A stretch of DNA of 11,048 nucleotides from Planctomycetota bacterium. GTDB lineage: Bacteria; Planctomycetota; UBA1135; JALUZX01. The notes under the pieces were generated by a model. That model had not been told where the DNA came from. It searched no databases and saw only the letters and a program-made list of their open reading frames with translations. The stretch is taken from the NCBI GenBank assembly GCA_027011425.1, contig JALUZX010000226.1, forward strand, positions 1 to 11,048, read 5' to 3'. Position numbers and translations under genes: made by a program. This document shows positions 1 to 8,749 of this stretch, in pieces (position 1 is the first letter of the stretch; each line of letters begins with the position of its first letter).

Positions 1-1
1 G

Positions 2-841
2 GTGGGGAGCCCCGCCCGGCTGGGGCGGGGGGCGGTCCTGGGATGTGGAGACGGAAAGGTCTACGCCTTCGGCCCGGAGGGCGGGATCCTCTGGGCCTTT
101 CGCGCCGGGGCGCCCCTCTACGGTCCCCCCCTGGTTGCGGGAAGACGGGTCTACATCGGGGACAGCGCCGGCGTCCTCCACGCCCTGGACGGAAAGACCG
201 GAAAGGAGGCCTGGGCCTTCCGCCGGGCCGGTTTCACCATCGAGTCCAGGCCCGCCGCCTGGCGGGATCTCCTCCTCTTCGGGGCCTGGGACGGCAATCT
301 CTATGCCCTGGACCGGAAAACCGGACGGCTCCGATGGAAGGTCTCCGGGCCCAGGGCCTCCAAGGGGGCGGCCCGTTACTACGCACCTGCCGATTGCGGG
401 CCCGTCGCGGGCGGGGCGTGGTGTTACCTCTGCGACAGGGGCTATCTCCTGGGTCGGTACGACGCCAAGGGAAAGCCGGACTCCTGGAGAAGGAAAGGTG
501 TCTCGGCCTTGGGGTCTTCCCCGGAGGGTGAATTCCTGAATGTCCGGACCTTGAACCAGGGGCTTATCCGGTTGGATTCCCGGGGGAGGGAGATCTGGAA
601 AGCCTCTCTTCCCTTGGGGCGGATTCCCGTTCCTCCCGTGGAAAAGGGAGGAAGGGTCTACGTCGTGTCGGACAAGGGGCTCGCGGCGGCCCTGGATGCC
701 GGGACGGGGAAGCTGATGGGCCTTTACCAGGCCACGCCCGGCCTCTACGTGATGGCCTCTCCAGGGGCCCGAAAGGATGGGGTGTGCCTCGTAGCCGGTA
801 TGGATGGATCGGTCACGGCCCTGCGGTTTCCTAGAAAGTAG
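2..841 (+). CDS. PQQ/BamB-like beta-propeller repeat protein, 5' end cut by the window
   Basis: About 279 residues are visible and end at a TAG stop. The frame is open to the left edge, so the true start and any signal peptide or N-terminal domain lie outside the window; the GTG at base 2 is only the first possible start codon seen. The sequence is a series of propeller blades of the PQQ-repeat type, each a short 'D-G-x-[VL]-Y-A-[FL]-D-x-x-T-G-x-x-x-W' unit: near residues 16-33 (DGKVYAF..LWAF), 57-73 (GVLHALDGKTGKEAWAF), 97-113 (DGNLYALDRKTGRLRW), with more degenerate units near 185-200 and 224-241, and a last DGSVTALRF strand that may close the ring. Such propellers are usually scaffolds (BamB-like) or sensor domains; PQQ binding cannot be inferred. 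Function unknown. It may be unrelated to the GH16 gene downstream, which has its own promoter candidate. Confidence 0.8.
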   Translation: MGSPARLGRGAVLGCGDGKVYAFGPEGGILWAFRAGAPLYGPPLVAGRRVYIGDSAGVLHALDGKTGKEAWAFRRAGFTIESRPAAWRDLLLFGAWDGNLYALDRKTGRLRWKVSGPRASKGAARYYAPADCGPVAGGAWCYLCDRGYLLGRYDAKGKPDSWRRKGVSALGSSPEGEFLNVRTLNQGLIRLDSRGREIWKASLPLGRIPVPPVEKGGRVYVVSDKGLAAALDAGTGKLMGLYQATPGLYVMASPGARKDGVCLVAGMDGSVTALRFPRK

Positions 842-844
842 CCT

Positions 845-871
845 TTGAGCGTTCGAAAATCGGACTATAAT
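845..871 (+). promoter_or_regulatory. putative sigma70-type promoter for the GH16 gene
   Basis: A perfect TATAAT (866-871) follows TTGAGC (845-850) with a 15-base spacer; reading the -35 as TTTGAG (844-849) gives 16. It sits in the first bases after the upstream stop codon and about 215 bases before the GH16 start at 1087. The hexamer CGTTCG occurs at 850-855 and again at 872-877, flanking the -10 element. A perfect -10 box stands out in such GC-rich DNA. The spacer is shorter than the ideal 17. Confidence 0.45.
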
Positions 872-1076
872 CGTTCGTGGCCCGTTTTGGGTGCCCCGGG
901 GTGAGTCGCTTGTTGGACTTGGGTTCGGGATTCGTGGGGATCGGGGTGCTTGTCCACAATCCGGAGATTCTCCTGGAATTTTTCTTGAAACCCGGGCTCC
1001 TCCCGGCTAGCCTCCATCTTCCACCTGTTTGATTTCAGTCGCTCCTTTTCCTCTTGGAACCCCTTTCCGGATCGTT

Positions 1077-1082
1077 AGGAGG
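1077..1082 (+). promoter_or_regulatory. Shine-Dalgarno that fixes the GH16 start
   Basis: AGGAGG lies four bases before the ATG at 1087. It supports that ATG over an in-frame TTG at 1054, which has no comparable site and would put 11 extra residues ahead of the signal peptide. Confidence 0.7.
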
Positions 1083-1086
1083 TCTC

Positions 1087-2325
1087 ATGGAAGTCTCGCT
1101 TTCCCACGGATCCACCCTTCTCCCTCCCCGACTGGGGAAACTTCTCGCCAGGGGAGGCGCCCTCCTGGTTTGCCTTGGAGCGTTTTCCGCCCTCCCCGCC
1201 CAGGGGCCCCGGCCCTTCTTCGACACCTTCAACTACAACTACCCGACCCCGGCCAGCAAGTATTGGAATCCCGGGGATCCTTCCACCCGTTGTTGCCCCT
1301 CGCCCAACGGCATCTGGGAGAAGTGGGGGATGGACTGGAACGTCTACATCGCCCCTCAGAACGTAAAGACCATCACCGGGAAGCTGGATATCAAGGTTTC
1401 CGCTTATCTCGGTCCTCCTCCTCCCAAGGCCTTCGGCGGGCAGGTGGCGACCAAGTTCACCAACGCCTACGGCTCCTACATGGCCCGGCTCAAGGTGGCG
1501 GGCCCCACGGGGAACCCTTCCCAGGGGGTGACCAACGCCTTCTTCTACTGGAGCAAGCAGGCCGAGATCGACATGGAGTTCCGGAGCCGCTGGCAGGGGG
1601 CCTTCGGTCCGAATACGGGGCTCCTGGACATCGTGATGCACAAGAATCTCCCCGGCGGAGGGCGCAGGAGCTACCAGGCCCCGGTGGTTCTGCCCTTCGA
1701 TCCCAGCAAGGGATTCCACACCTACCGGTTCGATTGGTACACCAACCGGGTCGAGTTTTTTGTGGACAGCAAGCTGGTCAAAGTCGTCACCAACGCCGTC
1801 CTGCCCACGCCCAGCATGCCCGGAAGGCTCTTTTTCAACGCCTGGACGGGCAACCCTCTCTGGAGCGGACTGCCCCCCAACAAGAACACCCATTTCTACG
1901 TGGACTGGGTAAACTACACGCCTGTCTATTTCAAGACGAACAAGACGGCCATTCACCTCTCCACGGGGGGGCAGGCCAACTTCTTCCTTGACGCCCTCCC
2001 GGCCCGGGCCAACCGGGTCTACGTGGTCCTGACTACACTCAAGGAAACCAATCTGGGATATCCCTTGGGCGGATATCTTACCCTTCCCCTGGACCTTGAC
2101 TGGTCGACCTTCATCTTCCTCTCCATGGCCAACACCACCACCTTCCCGGGCTTCATCGGGACCTTCAACGCCGCGGGCCAGGGAACGGCGGGCCTGAATG
2201 TTCCCACCGGCCTGAGCCCCGCCCTGGCCGGGCTGAAGCTCCACTTCGCCTACCTGGGCATCAACGCCGCCCTCAACTGGTTCACCGTGGCATCCAACCC
2301 GATCGTGGTCACTTTGGTTCCCTGA
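1087..2325 (+). CDS. secreted GH16-family (glucanase/lectin-fold) protein with a C-terminal accessory domain
   Basis: 412 residues. A signal peptide covers residues 1-38: a basic region (RLGKLLAR), a hydrophobic stretch and a likely cleavage site ALPA|QG, so the protein is exported. Residues about 42-285 look like a GH16 jelly roll. The catalytic motif is E160-I-D162-M-E164 followed by F, matching the bulge-less form E-x-D-x-E seen in lichenases and xyloglucan endotransglycosylases: nucleophile, assisting Asp and acid/base are all present. FHTYRFDW (210-217), FFVDSKLV (224-231) and the Asn/Trp-rich FFNAWTGNPLW (249-259) are typical of the family. Residues about 286-412 form a separate beta-rich domain ending in N-P-I-V-V-T-L-V-P, shared with the convergent paralogue. 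The only cysteines after the signal peptide are the adjacent pair C69-C70. Likely an endo-acting beta-glycanase; the substrate cannot be read from the sequence. The start is chosen for its AGGAGG and its clean signal peptide. Confidence 0.82.
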   Translation: MEVSLSHGSTLLPPRLGKLLARGGALLVCLGAFSALPAQGPRPFFDTFNYNYPTPASKYWNPGDPSTRCCPSPNGIWEKWGMDWNVYIAPQNVKTITGKLDIKVSAYLGPPPPKAFGGQVATKFTNAYGSYMARLKVAGPTGNPSQGVTNAFFYWSKQAEIDMEFRSRWQGAFGPNTGLLDIVMHKNLPGGGRRSYQAPVVLPFDPSKGFHTYRFDWYTNRVEFFVDSKLVKVVTNAVLPTPSMPGRLFFNAWTGNPLWSGLPPNKNTHFYVDWVNYTPVYFKTNKTAIHLSTGGQANFFLDALPARANRVYVVLTTLKETNLGYPLGGYLTLPLDLDWSTFIFLSMANTTTFPGFIGTFNAAGQGTAGLNVPTGLSPALAGLKLHFAYLGINAALNWFTVASNPIVVTLVP

Positions 2326-2346
2326 AAGGGAAAGGCTGCTCCCCTC

Positions 2347-2375
2347 GAGCGGGGAGGGAGGATCCCTCCCCGCTC
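2347..2375. terminator. perfect hairpin between convergent paralogues, probable bidirectional terminator
   Basis: Left arm 2347-2359 (GAGCGGGGAGGGA) and right arm 2363-2375 are exact reverse complements around a three-base GGA centre. The structure follows the plus-strand GH16 stop by 21 bases and runs into the last bases of the minus-strand paralogue's stop codon. No T-run follows on either strand, so it is not a textbook intrinsic terminator. A second, weaker stem using CTCCCC (2339-2344) and GGGGAG (2351-2356) competes for the left arm. Confidence 0.6.
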
Positions 2376-3591
2376 AGGGAACCAGTTGCACCAGCACGGG
2401 GTTGGTGACGAAGACCCGGGCCGGGTCCAGGGACACGCAGGTAAAGCGCAGGGACCGGTACTTGAGAAGGAGGCTGAGGCCGGGGGGGAGGATAACCGAG
2501 GCTTGTGCCGTTCCCCGGGTGGAGAGTTTGCCCATGAAGCCGGGGAAGAGGGAAGAGTTGGCCATCCCGAAAAGGGTGAATGTGAAGGTATCGGGCGAAA
2601 GGGGAACTTTCACGTATCCCAGGTCGAATGGGTTGCTCACCTCCGAAAAGGCTGAAAGCACCAGGTAGGGTTTTCCGGCGAACCGGGAACCGGCTTGGAG
2701 CCGCAGGTCCGCCCTTCCCCCGGCGGAGAGGGAGATCTCGCCGGGCGTGGAGGAAAAGAAGACGGGCGTCCAGCTCACCCAGTCCACGGTCAGGTAGTTG
2801 GTGACGTATTTGCCCTTCTTGTCGCGGGGAGGGCCGCCCGTCCAGGAGGGGTCTCCCGTCCAGTGGGAGAGAAGGAGGTTTCCCGCGCCGGCGGGGATGG
2901 GGAAGGTGGAGGATGTGAGGGCGGCCAGCCTGGAGTTGTCGGCGTAGAAGTCCACCCTCCCCGCCCTCCAATCGAATCCGAAGGAGTGGAAACCCGTGCT
3001 GGGATCGAAGTAGAGCACGCCCGTCCCTCTCCAGGAGCGGGGCGGCGCGCCGGAGAAATCCCTCACCACCAGGTCGGCGATGCCCCGCTTGTAGCCGATC
3101 AGTCCCTGGAATTTGCTCCGGATCTCGATGCCGATCTCTCCCTTTCCGGGAACCCTGAGGTAGAAGGCACTGGAAGTTCCTTCCTTGAGATAGTTGTTGC
3201 TTCGAGTGGGGGTTGCCATGTGGACCCGAAAGGAGCCGTAGCCGAAGGTGGAGGCGCTTTGGATCTCCGCCCCGGCCGCCCTTCCGCCCGAGGGAGGGGG
3301 GGTGACCTTCATGGAGAGATTGCTCCGGCCGCCGGCGGTGTAGGCGTCCACGTTCTCCGCCAGGAAGTCGCAATAGGGGTGGCCCTTCCAGACGGCTTTT
3401 TTCCACTTCTTGTCCTTGGAGGGACAGCAGAGGGCCCTGGTCCGGGTGGGCGGATATTTGCCGGGCTGGGTATACCAGGAGAAGGCGAAACCCTCGAAGT
3501 CCGGGGGGGGAGGGGCTTGGGCCGGGAGGCTCACGGGAAGGAAGGAAGCGGCCAACCACAGGGCGGGAACAAGCAGGCGCGGGTAATTCAT
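2374..3591 (-). CDS. secreted GH16-like paralogue with an altered active-site motif
   Basis: 405 residues, ATG start, short signal peptide (residues 1-24, hydrophobic LVPALWLAASFLPV, cleavage likely at LPA|QA). It aligns along its length with the plus-strand GH16 protein: CCPS (55-58), the catalytic-motif region, FDPSTGFHSFGFDW (195-208), a Trp-Thr-Gly block near 244-247, VDWVSWTPVFF (269-279), and the C-terminal domain (about 281-405) ending N-P-V-L-V-Q-L-V-P. The GH16 motif here reads E152-I-G154-I-E156, so the Asp between the two Glu residues is Gly; the codon is GGC at 3130-3132, one transition from GAC. In GH16 that Asp supports the nucleophile, so reduced or lost hydrolysis, or a binding role, is inferred. 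No strong Shine-Dalgarno is seen before the start. The gene may be cotranscribed with the minus-strand gene 172 bases upstream. Confidence 0.78.
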   Translation of the reverse strand: MNYPRLLVPALWLAASFLPVSLPAQAPPPPDFEGFAFSWYTQPGKYPPTRTRALCCPSKDKKWKKAVWKGHPYCDFLAENVDAYTAGGRSNLSMKVTPPPSGGRAAGAEIQSASTFGYGSFRVHMATPTRSNNYLKEGTSSAFYLRVPGKGEIGIEIRSKFQGLIGYKRGIADLVVRDFSGAPPRSWRGTGVLYFDPSTGFHSFGFDWRAGRVDFYADNSRLAALTSSTFPIPAGAGNLLLSHWTGDPSWTGGPPRDKKGKYVTNYLTVDWVSWTPVFFSSTPGEISLSAGGRADLRLQAGSRFAGKPYLVLSAFSEVSNPFDLGYVKVPLSPDTFTFTLFGMANSSLFPGFMGKLSTRGTAQASVILPPGLSLLLKYRSLRFTCVSLDPARVFVTNPVLVQLVP

Positions 3592-3651
3592 GGCGTGTTC
3601 CAGGGTCCTGGATTCGGAAGGGTGTCCGGGAAAGGGTCCAATCTTCGGACC

Positions 3652-3680
3652 AGGATAGAAGAGAAAAGGGGATGGGTCTA
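3652..3680 (-). promoter_or_regulatory. weak promoter candidate for the GH16-like paralogue
   Basis: Read on the minus strand, TAGACC (3680-3675) is followed after 17 bases by TATCCT (3657-3652), about 60 bases before the ATG. Both hexamers match four of six consensus bases, so this is only a candidate. The rest of the 172-base gap between the two minus-strand genes shows nothing else clear. Confidence 0.22.
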
Positions 3681-3740
3681 CACCCTCCGGGGAAAGGGAG
3701 TCTTGATTCGAGGCATCACCCCGGACGAATTGCAGGGGCC

Positions 3741-3774
3741 GCCGGAGGCGCCGTCATCGTCGCCTAACGCCGGC
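3741..3774 (-). terminator. possible weak hairpin at the end of the SNase/GH113-like gene
   Basis: GCCGG+AGGCG (3741-3750) can pair with CGCCT (3761-3765) and CCGGC (3770-3774), leaving a 10-base loop and a four-base bulge; it overlaps the stop codon. There is no T-run after it on the minus strand. In GC-rich DNA this could be chance. Confidence 0.2.
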
Positions 3775-5338
3775 CCGGTTTGGGGGGGATCCAGGCGGCG
3801 GGGGCCTGCCGGAAGAACCGCCGGATCACCTCCAGGGCGGGTTTGCCCTGGGGGGAATAGGAGGAATCCCGGGTCCCGCCCTTTTCGAACCAATCGAAAA
3901 AGAAGACGCCCATCAGGAAACCGGGATCCCGGAAGACCCGGGCGAAGGCCTCCAGGCAGTCGGCCTGCTCGGCCAGGTCCACGTTGGCCGGGTTCATGAC
4001 GTAGTTCCAGGGGTCCTTGTTGGCCCCGTCCTGGCTGGGGTAGCCCAGTTCGGTGAAGACGATGGGTTTCTTCAGGCGCCGGTAGAGGCCCTCCAGGTCC
4101 TTCCGGATCTTTCTCCAGGAGCCGGTCAATTCCTCCAGGGTGGGATCGTTCTTTTTCGTGAGGGACCAGTAGGCCGTCATGCCCACGAAGTCGAGCATGT
4201 CCTGGAAGCGGGGCTCCTCGGCGTGGTCCCAGTTGAAGGAATAGGTGAGGTATCCGGCGAAGCGGCCCCGCAGGTTCCGGAAGACCCAGCGCCACATGCT
4301 TTCCCGGGCCTCCAGGCTGCAGAATTCCGATCCCCCGGAAAAGATCCCGACCCCCCAGGCCTGGGCCAGGTCGGCGTAGTGGAGGATGAAATCCATGTAA
4401 GAGGAGAACCAGGCGTTGGGGTCCTTGGGCCTGAGGCTTCCCCGCCAGTCGTCCTCCCCGGTGTGGCGGAGGTGGACGATTGGGAGATACATGACCTGGA
4501 GGCCCATCTCCCGGGCGCGGCGGGTTGTCTTCTCCAGCCGGTCGTCCCTGACCGTCTTGGGGCCGAAGCGGTCCACGTAGGTCGAGTCCGCCCGGTCCAG
4601 GAACCCTGTGAAGAGAAAGGAGACCCACCCGGCGCCGGCGGCCTGGATATCGGCCAGGTGCTTCTCGTAGGAGAGGTCCGGGTCCCTGTAATAGAGCCCA
4701 AGGACCCCGCCCTTGAGGAAGGGGAGGGGGCCGGTGTGCGGGCGGGTGCACCCCTTCCGGCCGAACCAGCCGGCCCGGGCCTTCTGGGCTTTCCTTGCGG
4801 CCGCCAGCAAGGGGTCGCGCCTGCGAAGACCTGGTCTTTCCAGGAAGAGAAGGGCCCTGCCTTCCCTGAGGAGTTCCTCGTTGGCGCAGACTCCCCCCGG
4901 GAGCCAGACATACCCCTCCAGGGAACCGCCGCCGGGAAGCTCGGACGAATCCTCGGGCTCCACGTGGACCCACTTGCCCCGGGTGAGTTCTTCCAGCTTT
5001 TCCCGGGCCCTTTCGGCGAACCCCGCAGGTAAGACCAGGGGGTCCGGAAGGCCCAGGCCCAGGAGGTGAACGGAACGCCCCGAGGACAGCACCACCTTGT
5101 CGAAGGCCGACACCCGGGCCACCTGGGCGACCAGCTTGACCTGGTCCCGCCATTCCATGGGAATCTCCCAGAAAGACGAGGCCCGGCGCCAGTTTCCCCT
5201 CCCGTCGGGGTAGACCAGGATCTCCCCGGGCCGGTCCGTTCCCCCGGCGGGGCAGGAGAGGAGCAAGGCGCCCGCCAGGGCCAGGGCCAGGACCCAGGCG
5301 GGCCGACTACTCAGGGGAAACCAGGGTCGGCGAATCAT
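3764..5338 (-). CDS. exported SNase-like domain fused to a GH113-like TIM-barrel glycosidase
   Basis: 524 residues from the ATG at 5338, chosen because it gives a clean signal: basic MIRRPW, a hydrophobic run to LLLSC and Cys29, which could be a lipoprotein cysteine though the lipobox is imperfect. Residues about 66-193 resemble a staphylococcal-nuclease fold (VHLLGLGLPDP, FAERAREKLEEL, LEGYVWLPGG, NEELLREGRALL, ARKAQKARAGWFG), but the positions equal to SNase Arg35, Asp40 and Arg87 appear to be His91, Gly96 and Gly, so nuclease activity is unlikely. Residues about 211-512 look like a GH113-type (beta-mannanase-like) barrel: HLADIQAAGAGWVSF, GIFSGGSEF with E338, YLTYSFNWDH, DFVGMTAYW, and KPIVFTELGYPS with E430. 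E338 and E430 fit the acid/base and nucleophile positions at the ends of strands 4 and 7. Probably a cell-surface or periplasmic glycoside hydrolase; substrate unknown. It is divergent from carB. Confidence 0.72.
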   Translation of the reverse strand: MIRRPWFPLSSRPAWVLALALAGALLLSCPAGGTDRPGEILVYPDGRGNWRRASSFWEIPMEWRDQVKLVAQVARVSAFDKVVLSSGRSVHLLGLGLPDPLVLPAGFAERAREKLEELTRGKWVHVEPEDSSELPGGGSLEGYVWLPGGVCANEELLREGRALLFLERPGLRRRDPLLAAARKAQKARAGWFGRKGCTRPHTGPLPFLKGGVLGLYYRDPDLSYEKHLADIQAAGAGWVSFLFTGFLDRADSTYVDRFGPKTVRDDRLEKTTRRAREMGLQVMYLPIVHLRHTGEDDWRGSLRPKDPNAWFSSYMDFILHYADLAQAWGVGIFSGGSEFCSLEARESMWRWVFRNLRGRFAGYLTYSFNWDHAEEPRFQDMLDFVGMTAYWSLTKKNDPTLEELTGSWRKIRKDLEGLYRRLKKPIVFTELGYPSQDGANKDPWNYVMNPANVDLAEQADCLEAFARVFRDPGFLMGVFFFDWFEKGGTRDSSYSPQGKPALEVIRRFFRQAPAAWIPPKPGRR

Positions 5339-5398
5339 GGCTGTCTTCGGATGAATACGTCCTCCAGAGGGTGCCGGGAGGAAGAGGATCCTATCCAT

Positions 5399-5430
5399 TT
5401 CTTCCCCGGGGGAAGAACTTCTCCTTTTTT
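5399..5430 (+). promoter_or_regulatory. attenuator-like pair of alternative hairpins in the carB leader
   Basis: Arms 5399-5407 (TTCTTCCCC) and 5409-5417 (GGGGAAGAA) are perfect reverse complements around G5408. The right arm can instead pair with what follows: GGGGAA (5409-5414) with TTCTCC (5419-5424), including one G-U pair and a GAAC loop, immediately followed by six T (5425-5430). The two structures exclude each other, and the second has the form of a small intrinsic terminator, 66 bases before the carB ATG. The terminator stem is short, so a regulatory role is inference. Confidence 0.35.
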
Positions 5431-5496
5431 CTGGATCGGGAGGGCCCCTTCGGCTTTATTTCCCCCCGATTTCCCCGTTTCCAGCGGGCCCACCCA

Positions 5497-8709
<3,213 letters not shown>

Positions 8710-8749
8710 AGGAACCGCAGGAGCCGCGCCGAGCCCGGCCTCCCCGGCG

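Noticed and set aside
2695..3999. Long plus-strand open frame over the GH16-like paralogue and the gap after it
   Set aside because: Low-complexity Gly/Arg/Glu-rich translation that crosses an intergenic gap and the end of the next minus-strand gene; a shadow of the real minus-strand genes.
5339..5398. Upstream ATG at 5398 for the SNase/GH113-like gene
   Set aside because: It would put about 20 residues before the basic-hydrophobic signal sequence. The ATG at 5338 begins directly at that signal, although neither start has a strong ribosome-binding site.
5371..5496. GTG start at 5371 for carB
   Set aside because: The 42 extra residues have no counterpart in CarB proteins, and the region holds the leader hairpins. 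ATG 5497 matches the family N-terminus.
8710..8749. Terminator between carB and the permease gene
   Set aside because: Only a five-base stem with a long loop can be drawn, and no T-run is present on either strand.
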